From contig JAHAJA010000006.1 of assembly GCA_018372435.1 (NCBI GenBank), forward strand, positions 62,001-126,000: a stretch of DNA of 64,000 bases, given 5' to 3'. Under the pieces are notes generated by a model that was not told the DNA's origin, searched no databases, and saw only the letters and a program-made list of their open reading frames with translations. Each line of letters starts with the position of its first letter. The first letter of the stretch is position 1. This DNA is from Clostridiales bacterium. GTDB lineage: Bacteria; Bacillota; Clostridia; Lachnospirales; Lachnospiraceae. Both the position numbers and the translations under genes were made by a program. This document shows, in pieces, positions 46,101 to 53,447 of this stretch.

Positions 46101-46356
46101 GAAAACCTGTTCTGAAATTGAATCTATTAATAATGATATCTATGTTAATAAATTTATCAATCATAACATTAATAATATTAACGATAATAACAATGTTATA
46201 AATAACATGGATAAATTCGTTTCGGATATGTGTAGGAAACTCAAAACAATCTATGAACAACAAACTACTTATTTTGAAGGACTAAGGACTATCCTAGAAA
46301 TTGAAAAAGAAGATGATAAAAATTGCAAGGGAGAAAAGATTTATGTCGGAAATTAA
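40147..46356 (+). CDS. Nonribosomal peptide synthetase 2: C-A-PCP*-E-PCP-BtrH-like release domain
   Basis: 2069 aa. A condensation domain of the D-L type comes first (HHHIIMDG at 143-150), fitting acceptance of the D-Glu intermediate from NRPS 1. The C-A linker (about 440-520) contains three 12-residue repeats. Adenylation spans about 530-1020 with code D-A-K-D-V-G-V-D-V-K, closest to Glu. The next carrier domain reads FFDLGGDETSAL: Glu1061 replaces the phosphopantetheine Ser. An intact epimerisation domain follows (HHLVVDG from 1240, EGHGREE, RTVGWFTSFYPV), then a normal carrier (Ser1593). The C-terminus (about 1650-1900) resembles the BtrH N-terminal acyltransferase/papain-like fold with Cys1673 (YYGCMTG), His1812 (GRAHTF) and Asp1828 (VYDTT), and an Asn-rich tail. 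There is no thioesterase. AGGAGG RBS. Confidence 0.9.
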   Translation: MAKGAKIQNVYSLTPMQQGMLFNYLYNRDSKAYFQQLSFSIEADLDIDVFEISVNTVIARYDIFRSIFIYEKVEEIKQVVLAERTSKIFYEDISHMDSQSRKYYLDEFKERDREKGFDLSKDLLMRIAIIKVGANDYEIVWSHHHIIMDGWCLGLVISDFIKIYKSLRYGEEHKLDKAYQYVDYINWLVKQDNNKANGYWKDYLADYENEIVLPQKTKIKVHEYNKKELHFAIDKEKTLKIVDMCRKSNVTVNNAFQAIWSIILQRYNNQDDVVFGAVVSGRNAPIEGIEKMVGLFINTIPIRVNCDGNLTFTDLIMNIRDDYNQSTRYDFVSLAQIQNACNVKQNLINNLFIFENYPARDMNTSDTYKIKDARSFEQTNYDFNVIIIPSEKIHIKLKYNAVIYENYVVEAIKDHIIEIVNCVSDNPEICLKDIRMLTDNEYEQVVYRFNQSKRKLIYDLGQEEASRLEEVLMYETTSIHDDVSMYEETSILDDVSKHEDTTILSKLSTDVYEKTHVHMTIHDLFEAQAEKTPDAYAVEYKDLSITYKELNEKTNSVARVLRNMGVNRDTIVALVTERSIEMIIGILSILKAGGAYLPIDPTYPVDRVNYMLDDSQATILVTNTECKELMFQGNVIDLRENTIYVKDQSNLEKVNSGKDLAYVIYTSGTTGNPKGVMIEHKSVINLSRNLHKNIYQEYNNKLNVGLLSPYVFDASVKQIFPAILYGQTLVIIPEEERLNGEKLINYYIEHNIHLSDGTPAHLSIIRDMLIDKKIALPTKHFVIGGEELSIDLVRNFFELNHKKELKITNVYGPTECCDVSTMYEIDCEKIEQLVSIPIGYNLDHVQIYILDRYLHPVPMGTPGEIYIAGEGLSRGYINQKELTKERFVTNPFIEGSKMYRTGDLGKRLNNGEIEYLGRIDQQIKIRGFRIELEEIEKQIREFTEVKEAVVICGESTQGSKYIAAFVVSRAPIDLKDLRMHLSKYLPNYMIPTYLMNIDVIPVTHNGKIDKKQLIRLVEGDQVQYVPPRNTLEEIVADVWREILDVDKVGICDNFFDLGGDETSALSVVMELQKLNIALKVSDLKLYSTIEKLSEHMKYNKGTACQQIVTGDVELTPIQKDFFERRLSHKERWNQAFCLYKEDGFNEEIVKQVFDKIVEHHDALRMRFSNKEGKVLQFNTGLYENSLTFEVYDFTDCINPYKDIEDVANCLQVGISLENGPLVKLGLCKTKEGDHLLIIIHHLVVDGVSWRIILEDFATGYKQIANGENLCLPDKTDSFKQWADQLKLYSKNEELLKELAYWKGINEARANKLPKDQLVSVRRFRNVQTEELILSKEETTNLLKNVHKAYGTQANEILLSILGLAIQEWNGLDNVLINLEGHGREEIISNMNMKRTVGWFTSFYPVVLTMSEGKSLGQYVNTIKDSLRNVPNKGIGYGILKYMSELEEEDRKSFRYKPEINFNYLGQFGEDTYNDVFTLSDAPIGDCVDSNDETQYALNIICKVIDKQLSISFRYDCNEFKEGNIAKLKEIFYEKQKEVITHCLRITSRLMNQQTSYCPPRNNGEKELLHIWETVLSVSRIGIYDDFFELGGDSIKAIKILSKANNLKIPVSVKAILEYRTIANIMEHCNVDSSVGICEEVAVSLENGSEELVKGRVYNKSFQVTTEYPSYYGCMTGVILEKLKHERKVNLERSFLAVGGGKFFLTYGHVNGKGLENNLQYRELPTEMIPGVVNIFDELGVTEEVKSFNDLEAGLAYCREHLRSNELVMISGTTYYLNYTPDYCIGEEEWRRRLDIRPENSIAVTDQSSGRAHTFLLVDILEDGYLVYDTTFKYYGVIPTEDFNQSFAGLKGMRFLDGLYAQTTNLPYAVTELDLSKINQVNNLQVALEVLENNIDINLSNKRLDFEVSGNNFTFYIGVRAYLEIATMLSENKIHVEEIKKLLLSCFGSWQYKFMFFKEFLEDLSKYIELPKEYMDFCVRFITECTKTCSEIESINNDIYVNKFINHNINNINDNNNVINNMDKFVSDMCRKLKTIYEQQTTYFEGLRTILEIEKEDDKNCKGEKIYVGN
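41566..41673 (+). repeat. Three tandem 36-bp coding repeats in the NRPS 2 C-A linker
   Basis: Units at 41566-41601, 41602-41637 and 41638-41673 encode YETTSIHDDVSM, YEETSILDDVSK and HEDTTILSKLST. They are degenerate at the DNA level, so not recent, and lie between the condensation and adenylation domains. Confidence 0.75.
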
Positions 46357-47629
46357 TCAAACAATACTAAGTGAAAGAATAATAAACTATAAGTTGAATT
46401 TTTTCTTATTAATCTTTGGCCGCTTTGTATCAGAACTAGGTTCATCTGTATTCGGATTTGCATTAAGTCTCTATGTACTTGACTTTACAAATTCCGCAGC
46501 AGCGTTTTCCTTGGTTTTAAGCTTTTCTATAATCCCCAATATGCTTGTTAATCTAATAGCTGGCTCCTTTGTGGATAAGCACGATAAGAAGAAAACGATA
46601 GTCATTACGGATATCTTGAGTGGGATAATAGTTTTAACATTTATGTGTATGTTTCACTTAAATCCGCAAAGTATACTTATGCTAATTGTTTTTAAAGTTA
46701 TACTAGCTATTACACAATCATTTTTCGGGTTAGCAATTAGTACATCAATTCCTAATATTGTAGGAGAAATGAATACTGCAAGAGCAAATTCGCTTTTTAC
46801 TACAGTTGGTTCATTGATAAATATCTTAGGTCCAGTTGTTGGTGCAGTGGCTTATAAAACCATCGGTCTACAATACATATTATTAATTGATGGGATATCC
46901 TTTATCCTATCGGGTATTTCCGAAATCTTTATCATCATGGAAACGAAAAAAGTTGTGAACACGGATACTCCCAAAAAGGAAGGATTTCTTAGTGGAATTA
47001 AGCTTGGATTCCAATATATCTTGCAAGAGAAAACCACTACTTTTTTCATAACAATTACGTTATTGGTTAATTTGATTTTTTCCCCTTTATCAGCTTTAGT
47101 GATACCCTACATTAATTATAATGTATTAAAAGTATCCGGAATTCAGTTATCCGTAATACAAGGATCTTGGGCAGCAGGCGCAATCATTGGTGGATTTTTA
47201 ATGTCGCTTAAGAAAGACACCTTTAGGTTAATCAAACATGTTTTTGTATTAATACAGGCGCAAGCGTTAATTATGATTATGTTTTGTTTTCCAAATCTTA
47301 AGGTGCCTTTTTTTGAGTCTAGATGGGTCATCACGATTACCTTTAGTTTATTATTAATCATTCTTGGAATTCTTAATGTTATGCAGAATGTTCCACTCTA
47401 TACATACTTTCAAGTAAGAGTAGCAGAACACCTTAGGGGACGCGTATTTGCTGTTTTTAATGTTACTATAATGCTCTCAAGCACAATTGGTATATGGGTG
47501 TTTGGTGGAATATTAGAATTTGTAAAGTGGGATCAGATTCTGATGGTGTCGGGTATCATTATGTTCATAGTAAGTGTATTGTTAAGTAAGAATACATACT
47601 TCAAGAAATTTAACGTATCCGTAGAATAA
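46343..47629 (+). CDS. MFS exporter of the NRPS operon
   Basis: 428 aa from the ATG at 46343, which has AGGGAG 9 bp upstream; it overlaps the end of NRPS 2 by 14 bp. Ten to twelve membrane helices, with the intracellular loop GSFVDKHDKKKTIVITD between helices 2 and 3 as in the MFS_3/EntS-like drug and siderophore exporters, and a matching loop in the second half (VRVAEHLRGRVFAVFN). Translational coupling to the synthetase indicates export of the peptide product or self-resistance. An ATG at 46301 in the same frame is judged too early. Confidence 0.88.
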   Translation: MSEINQTILSERIINYKLNFFLLIFGRFVSELGSSVFGFALSLYVLDFTNSAAAFSLVLSFSIIPNMLVNLIAGSFVDKHDKKKTIVITDILSGIIVLTFMCMFHLNPQSILMLIVFKVILAITQSFFGLAISTSIPNIVGEMNTARANSLFTTVGSLINILGPVVGAVAYKTIGLQYILLIDGISFILSGISEIFIIMETKKVVNTDTPKKEGFLSGIKLGFQYILQEKTTTFFITITLLVNLIFSPLSALVIPYINYNVLKVSGIQLSVIQGSWAAGAIIGGFLMSLKKDTFRLIKHVFVLIQAQALIMIMFCFPNLKVPFFESRWVITITFSLLLIILGILNVMQNVPLYTYFQVRVAEHLRGRVFAVFNVTIMLSSTIGIWVFGGILEFVKWDQILMVSGIIMFIVSVLLSKNTYFKKFNVSVE

Positions 47630-47757
47630 ACTACTAGAAACTTAATCTTTAAATTATATTACTGGTTAGGGTTTCAAATTTCAAAACTATCTATTGTGAA
47701 ATAGTGGTTCTGAAACATTAACTATATGAATTATTATTAGTACAGGAGGAAACTTAT

Positions 47758-48822
47758 ATGAATAACGTAGCACTATATCCATTCAATAAAATATCACAGG
47801 GGTTAATAAGGTTTAGAGACTTATTGGCTTTTAATATAACTTCCGTAATTGATTTTTCCGTAAATATCGGTGATGATGTGGGAGAGGTAATAAACGGTGA
47901 ACCAATAGGCATAACCGTAGAAGATGATATTGACAAAGCATTTAAAGAGGTTGACACTTTAATACTGAATGATGGCGGAGCACCGATTCATCATTTCGCA
48001 GATATCTATAGCAAATACAATCTACAAGAACGGTGGAAAGAAGTATTAAAAAAGGCGAATGATCTTGGAATCAAGATAGTTAGCACCCATGAGATAACGA
48101 ATCCAGAGTTATCTAGATGGCTTAAGGATAATAATATTGTGCTACATACCTTTACTAAAACGAGAGAACAAGTATTAGAATATATTGAACATACGAAAAG
48201 CATAGAAACTATGTCTGAATCCCAAAAAATAGGCATCTATGGAACCAGATCCTGTATTGGAAAATTTACTGCACAAATGTATTTATTAAGAGCGTTAAAA
48301 GAAAGAGGACGTAAAGCAAGTGCCCTGATTACAGAGCCTACGGCAGATTTGTTTCAGCAATATGATGTTGATCCAATTAGATTCTTGGAGATTTTACCAG
48401 ATCCTATAAAGTATAACCAATATACAAAGGCTCTAGCTACCAATTGCAGAAATAATGGCGATGAGTATATTATAATGGCTTCACAACAAGGATTAGCCTA
48501 TAACGGAAAGGATAATATCTATGGTAATCTAATAAGGTTATCTAATATGATTGAATATGATCCAGATATAATTTTGCTAATTGTAGGTTTTGACGATGAT
48601 GATGCGATAAAAGACTGTTTAGAACTTATAAGGATTTATTGTGAGGGAAAGAAGCCATTAGCATTCTTATTACCGGACAAGGTTGAGGTAGGCTATGGAC
48701 AATATGAAGTAAAAACGATAGAAGATATTCAGGAAAGAAAAGCGCAGTTAATGGAAAAATTTGATGTTCCAATGGTAGAGCCAGTTAAATGTATTGAGGA
48801 AGTTATAGATGTAATAAGTTAA
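47758..48822 (+). CDS. DUF1611-family P-loop protein, copy 2
   Basis: 354 aa, a clear paralogue of the gene at 29373 along its whole length (VALYPFNKISQGLIRFRDLL...; P-loop GTRSCIGKFTA with Lys169; ITEPTADLFQQYDVDP; a shared end of the type KPLAFLLPDKVEVGYGQYEVKT). The two bracket the synthetase genes and the exporter. Both P-loop lysines are kept. The 128 bp after the exporter lack a clear terminator, so it is probably the last gene of the NRPS operon, which ends at the terminator 48881-48923. Separate substrates or a heteromeric enzyme are both possible. Confidence 0.7.
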   Translation: MNNVALYPFNKISQGLIRFRDLLAFNITSVIDFSVNIGDDVGEVINGEPIGITVEDDIDKAFKEVDTLILNDGGAPIHHFADIYSKYNLQERWKEVLKKANDLGIKIVSTHEITNPELSRWLKDNNIVLHTFTKTREQVLEYIEHTKSIETMSESQKIGIYGTRSCIGKFTAQMYLLRALKERGRKASALITEPTADLFQQYDVDPIRFLEILPDPIKYNQYTKALATNCRNNGDEYIIMASQQGLAYNGKDNIYGNLIRLSNMIEYDPDIILLIVGFDDDDAIKDCLELIRIYCEGKKPLAFLLPDKVEVGYGQYEVKTIEDIQERKAQLMEKFDVPMVEPVKCIEEVIDVIS

Positions 48823-48880
48823 TAAATTATTATATATAATATTATTGGCTATAGTTCAAGTAATACAAGTTAACGAAAAA

Positions 48881-48923
48881 CAATGCAAGTACGATTAGCT
48901 ACATAAAATTTGTACTTGCTTTG
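48881..48923 (+). terminator. Terminator of the NRPS operon
   Basis: CAATGCAAGTAC (48881-48892) pairs with GTACTTGCTTTG (48912-48923), 11 of 12 positions, and is followed by TTTTTGATT. Confidence 0.85.
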
Positions 48924-49047
48924 TTTTTGATTCATCCGGAAGTTTATTGAAACAGCATATTCAAATCTTTACCAATTTTAATAGTGGTATTTTGGTTGTA
49001 TGAATGGTATAATTTTACTGTTGGGTATAAGTATTAATTAAACGAAC

Positions 49048-49062
49048 TAACTTACTAAGTTA
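49048..49062. promoter_or_regulatory. Palindromic candidate operator before CGTase 2
   Basis: TAACTTA (49048-49054), C, TAAGTTA (49056-49062): a perfect 7-bp inverted repeat about 90 bp before the CGTase 2 start. It differs from the LacI-type site at 24990. Confidence 0.4.
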
Positions 49063-49085
49063 ATATTGACTTAAGTATAAAAATC

Positions 49086-49105
49086 CCGTGTTCTACACGG
49101 TTTTT
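49086..49105 (+). terminator. Leader hairpin (possible attenuator) before CGTase 2
   Basis: CCGTGT (49086-49091), loop TCT, ACACGG (49095-49100), then TTTTT. It stands about 45 bp before the CGTase 2 start, inside what should be its leader, and well after the NRPS operon terminator. Confidence 0.55.
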
Positions 49106-49150
49106 GGCGCTTTACTAACGCAAAAATATATTTAATTGAAGGGAGAAAGT

Positions 49151-51313
49151 ATGCAAAAAATGTATTTTGGGAAAAAAGTAAGTAGCTTATTATTAATTCT
49201 TGTTCTAGTAGTCGGTATTGTCTATCCATATATATCCATTCAGGCTGCTGAGACAACAGAAGATGCAGATGTTAAGAATACTGCAAGTTTTTCTACGGAT
49301 GTAATCTATCAGATTGTAACAGATCGTTTCTTTGACGGTAACATAAAGAACAATCCAACTGGAGAAATATTTGATAAAAGTAACCCAAATAAATACCATG
49401 GTGGTGACTGGGCAGGCATTACTAAGAAGATAAACGATGGTTATTTTACTGGTATGGGAATCACAGCATTGTGGATTTCTTCACCAGTGGAAAACATATC
49501 AACCATAGACCCATCTAACCAAAGTGCAGCTTATCATGGCTATTGGGCAAAAGATTATTTTAGAACGAATCCGTACTTTGGTTCCATTAATGATTTTAAA
49601 ACTTTGATTGATACGGCACATAATAAGGGGATTAAAATTGTAATTGATTTTACGCCAAATCATACTTCAACAGCAGAAAAAGGATCGGTTGTTTTTCCGG
49701 AAGATGGTGCTCTATATAAAGATGGTGTATATCTAGGTGGATTCAAATCGGATGCATTAGGACTTTTTAATCATGAAAGCTGGACAGATTTCAATACATA
49801 TGAAAACGGTATCTATCATAGCTTGTATGGTTTAGCTGACTTAAACCAACAGAACGCTACAATCGACACGTATCTAAAAGATTCCGTAAGAAAGTGGTTA
49901 GCACTTGGTGTTGATGGTATTCGTGTAGATGCAGTGAAACATATGAGCCTTGGCTGGCAAAAGAATTGGTTAAGCTCTATCTATTCCTATAAGCCTGTTT
50001 TTGTATTTGGAGAATGGTTTAATAATGGAACTGCAGTGAATTCCGATATGAAAACATTTACGAATGAAAGTGGGATGAGTTTGCTTGATTTTAATTTCTC
50101 GAATGCATTGCGAAATACTTTAGGGAATAATTCGGGTACCATGCAGGATCTTAACACGATAGTTTCAGTTACTGGAGCTAATTATGAAGAGGTGAATGAT
50201 CAAGTTACATTTATAGATAATCATGATATGAGTCGATTTATGACTCTATCAAATAACGACAAAAGAGATGTTGAGAATGCTTATGTAATTCTTCTAACTT
50301 CTCGTGGTATCCCAACCATTTACTATGGTTCAGAACAATATGCGAAAGGTGAAAAGGATCCGTATAATCGAGGCGATATGCCTTCCTTCGATACGAATTC
50401 AACTGCCTATAAGGTAATAGCTAGCTTAGCACCATTACGTAAAACAAATCCTGCATTAGCATACGGAACTACAAAAGAACGTTGGGTTAATAATGATGTG
50501 TATATCTATGAGCGTCAATTTGGTAATAATGTTGTTGTTACAGCTGTAAATCGTAATCAGGATACTGGATATACAATCGCCAGTCTTAACACAAATCTGC
50601 CAAAAGGTATCTATACGGATGTAATGTCAGGTTTACTAGGTGGTGGTAAGATTACAGTGTCAACTGAGGGCTATGTAGATACATTCGTTCTTGGTGCTGG
50701 TCAATCAGCAGTATGGCAATACAATACTTCGAATTACGAAAAACCTTTGATTGGAAATATCGACCCTATGATGGGAATTGCAGGAAATCCAGTAACAATT
50801 ACAGGTAGAGGTTTCGGTAAAACAGAAGGAAAGGTGAAATTCGATGTAGAGAATGCCAAGATAGTTTCTTGGTCAGATACACAGATTAAGATTGTTGTAC
50901 CAAATGTAACCGCTGATAAATATGATATTACCGTTGTTAAAGATAATGGAGTGGAAAGTAAAGCTTACGAAGGGTTTGAAGTTCTTACTGGACAACAAGT
51001 TTCCGTCCGCTTTATGGTTAGTAATGCGAATACGTATCTAGGGGCCAATGTCTATGTAGTAGGGAATATATATGAGTTAGGTAAATGGGACACGTCAAAA
51101 GCAATAGGCCCGTTCTTTAATAATACACAGTCTATAGGTAAGTATCCAACCTGGTTCTATGATATTAATCTGCCAGCCGGTTGCGCTATTGAGTACAAAT
51201 ATATACAAAAAGATAATAGAGGGAAAATAATATGGGAGAGTGGAAGTAATCATTCGATAGTAAGTCCTGCAAAAGCTACTGGTACCTATTATACTAGGTG
51301 GCAAAGTAATTAG
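49151..51313 (+). CDS. Secreted cyclodextrin glucanotransferase (CGTase), copy 2
   Basis: 720 aa from the ATG at 49151 (GGGAG 5 bp upstream; an in-frame TTG at 49136 is not needed). Same five-domain layout as copy 1: signal peptide ending IQAA, GH13 A/B/C with Asp260 (GIRVDAVKHM), Glu288 (FGEWFNNG) and Asp359 (FIDNHDMSRF), IPT domain (PLIGNIDPMMGIAGN), CBM20 ending YYTRWQSN. It shares long blocks with copy 1, including the LYGLADLN active-site segment with Tyr kept and Asp replaced by Gly. Its sequence is diverged enough to exclude a very recent duplication. It has its own leader with a hairpin and its own terminator, so it is regulated apart from copy 1. Confidence 0.9.
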   Translation: MQKMYFGKKVSSLLLILVLVVGIVYPYISIQAAETTEDADVKNTASFSTDVIYQIVTDRFFDGNIKNNPTGEIFDKSNPNKYHGGDWAGITKKINDGYFTGMGITALWISSPVENISTIDPSNQSAAYHGYWAKDYFRTNPYFGSINDFKTLIDTAHNKGIKIVIDFTPNHTSTAEKGSVVFPEDGALYKDGVYLGGFKSDALGLFNHESWTDFNTYENGIYHSLYGLADLNQQNATIDTYLKDSVRKWLALGVDGIRVDAVKHMSLGWQKNWLSSIYSYKPVFVFGEWFNNGTAVNSDMKTFTNESGMSLLDFNFSNALRNTLGNNSGTMQDLNTIVSVTGANYEEVNDQVTFIDNHDMSRFMTLSNNDKRDVENAYVILLTSRGIPTIYYGSEQYAKGEKDPYNRGDMPSFDTNSTAYKVIASLAPLRKTNPALAYGTTKERWVNNDVYIYERQFGNNVVVTAVNRNQDTGYTIASLNTNLPKGIYTDVMSGLLGGGKITVSTEGYVDTFVLGAGQSAVWQYNTSNYEKPLIGNIDPMMGIAGNPVTITGRGFGKTEGKVKFDVENAKIVSWSDTQIKIVVPNVTADKYDITVVKDNGVESKAYEGFEVLTGQQVSVRFMVSNANTYLGANVYVVGNIYELGKWDTSKAIGPFFNNTQSIGKYPTWFYDINLPAGCAIEYKYIQKDNRGKIIWESGSNHSIVSPAKATGTYYTRWQSN

Positions 51314-51376
51314 AATTGAACAGATATTATTGTATGGTATTCTATAGGAACTAAACTACAATCGACAGAATTATTG

Positions 51377-51418
51377 GAAACCTATTACCTATGAGTTTAA
51401 TCATAAGTAATAGGTTTC
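51377..51418 (+). terminator. Terminator after CGTase 2
   Basis: GAAACCTATTA (51377-51387) pairs perfectly with TAATAGGTTTC (51408-51418), with an inner TATGA/TCATA helix. It may also serve the facing AraC remnant. Confidence 0.75.
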
Positions 51419-51426
51419 TATAACTT

Positions 51427-51797
51427 TTAGATATTGTTTTCCTTAAACTCCTTCGGTGATAATCCTGTGTTTTTCTTGAAAAAGTGAGAGAAATAAGTGG
51501 TGTCGCTTATACCAACTGCTTCTGAAATTTCATATATTTTCAAATCACTATTAAGTAATAATTCCTTTGCCTTTTCGATTTTTTTATTATTTAGAGTAGC
51601 AATTATGGTTGCGCCAGTATGTTCCTTAAAGCTTCTGCTAAGATAGCTACTATTAACATGAACTTTATTTGCAATATCTAGTAAAGTAATATCTTCATGG
51701 TAATGGTTATTGATATAATTTAAAGTATCTAAGATATTTGATTTATCTGAATATGAAAACTTAATAATAGATGGTGGAAATGCAACTTTTATGTTCT
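51427..51797 (-). pseudogene. AraC-family regulator remnant (C-terminal DNA-binding part only)
   Basis: On the minus strand the frame ending at 51427 reads ILDTLNYINNHYHEDITLLD, VHVNSSYLSRSFKEHTG, IYEISEAVGISDTTYFSHFF and GLSPKEFKEN: both helix-turn-helix motifs and the closing signature of AraC/XylS proteins. There is no ATG in the fragment and a stop (TAG) lies just upstream, near 51799. The sensor half has been lost where the region meets the GH110-like gene on the other strand. It cannot work as a normal regulator. Confidence 0.8.
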
Positions 51798-53197
51798 ACA
51801 CGGACTGTATTCCTTTTTACATTCATAAAGGAAAGAACGTCGAATTAAAGAATTTTAAGATGGATTATGCCAGACCATCTTATAGTGAAGGTAAAATACT
51901 GTCTGTAGCTTCGGATAAAACCAAAGTTTATATTGATAATAATAGATATCCTCATAATGTAGAACATGGAAGGCTATTTTTCTATGGGGATAATTACAGA
52001 CATGAATTAACGGAGTGGCTGGAATTTGATTCTGTTCGAAAAGCGCCAGTAGAACAAATATTAGATATGTATATTAATCAAGATCCAGAAGACACTTCGA
52101 TGATGTGTACACAAATAGATGAGAATGAGGTTCTTTTTGAGAGAACGGATGGAAAGCGATTCTTACCCCAAAGTCGCGAAGGAAATCTATTAGTATTGCG
52201 ACATCATCCAAGAAGTCATCCTGGTTTTTACGTAACGTATAGCAATTCTATAAGTGTAATGAATGTAACATGTTATCATGCTACAGGAATAGGTTTTATG
52301 GCAGAGCATACACATAATATTTTGTTAAATAAATTTGATATTTGTCGAGAAAATGACCAATCCCGAATCTTTACAGCGGCAGCCGATGCGACACATTTCG
52401 TATATTGTAGCGGTTCAATTGAAATCTCAAATTGTCTATTTGAAAATCAATTAGACGATGCTGCAAATATTCATGGAATTTATGCAGTGATAAATAAAAT
52501 ACTATCCGAAAATGAATTCATTATTGAATTAGTACATAACATGCAAAAAGGTGTTAAAATTGCAGAAAATGGTGAAAAAATTGCAATATTGAATCGTTCT
52601 TCATTAGAGGATATAGAGGAAGCTATTGTGAGTGAGTCGAGATTCATAAATAAGGATTATCAATACATTAAGACAAATAATGCAATTGAGGATCTAGCAA
52701 TTGGCCAGATTATAGAAAATAGAAATTGGATACTCGATATATATATTCATGATTGTGTATTTCGTAATAATAGAGCTAGAGGCTTGTTGCTTACCAGCGC
52801 TGGAAAAACAATTATTGAACATAATGTGTTTCAAAATGCTGGAGCGGCAATTCTTATTGAGGGCGATTCTAATAATTGGTTTGAAAGCGGTTCCACAAAT
52901 GATATTATAATTAGAGAAAACAAATTTGAAAATTGTAGCTATGTATCTGATTGGGGATTTGCACCTATCCAAGTTACTCCAAGAATTATGGATCAAAACA
53001 CTGTTAACTATCATAAAAATATATCAATTAAAGATAATGATTTTATTCTCTTTGATAATCGTGTTCTATATGCAAGACATGTGGGGAAACTTACATTTAT
53101 GAATAATCGAGTTCATTCAAGTGAAATGTTTAAAGCTCAACCGGGACAATGGGCAGATTGTGATCATATAAAAGAATTTATACATGATATGAATTAA
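51719..53197 (+). pseudogene. GH110-like parallel beta-helix glycosidase, 5'-truncated
   Basis: The longest ATG-started frame (51791) gives 468 aa, but homology-like sequence continues upstream in frame (ENLIIDGGNATFMF from about 51752) to a stop at 51716-51718. Recognisable parts are a right-handed beta-helix with FKMDYARPSYSEGKI, SISVMNVTCYHATGIGFMAE, FRNNRARGLLLTSAGK and AAILIEGDSNNWFESG, matching GH110 alpha-1,3-galactosidases. Such enzymes are around 600 aa with a secretion signal or an N-terminal helix cap; both are missing and no ribosome site precedes the ATG. The gene seems to have been cut by the same event that beheaded the AraC gene. Residual expression cannot be excluded because the rest is intact. 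Confidence 0.7.
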
Positions 53198-53222
53198 TCT
53201 ACTTTAAATATAAGTTAAAATA

Positions 53223-53260
53223 TTTCTTGTAATAGACATGAAATTGTTTATTACAAGAAA
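53223..53260 (+). terminator. Terminator after the GH110-like gene
   Basis: TTTCTTGTAATA (53223-53234) pairs perfectly with TATTACAAGAAA (53249-53260), followed by TTTG. Confidence 0.7.
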
Positions 53261-53447
53261 TTTGTAAGCTTTGAGATAATAATCAGGGGAAGATGTCCAA
53301 ATTATAATATTTTATAATATTATAATGAATTTGATAACATATTACTTATAATAAATGGGTTATATTCAAAGAGTGGTTGTCTTTGTTTCTATTTTGATTT
53401 ATAGTAAATAATAGAAAATACTATAACTGAAAATAGGAGAAAGTTTA

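Larger units (their letters stand above)
48823..49150. other. Intergenic region: operon end and CGTase 2 leader
   Basis: No gene. It contains the NRPS operon terminator, a palindrome TAACTTA-C-TAAGTTA at 49048-49062, an ACTTAAGT palindrome at 49069-49076 and a compact terminator-like hairpin at 49086-49105 in the CGTase 2 leader. Confidence 0.6.

Noticed and set aside
46301..46342. Earlier start for the MFS exporter
   Set aside because: AGGGAG serves the ATG at 46343, and the extra 14 basic residues precede a normal MFS N-terminus.
49136..49150. TTG start for CGTase 2
   Set aside because: The ribosome site GGGAG lies after this TTG and serves the ATG at 49151, which opens a standard signal peptide.
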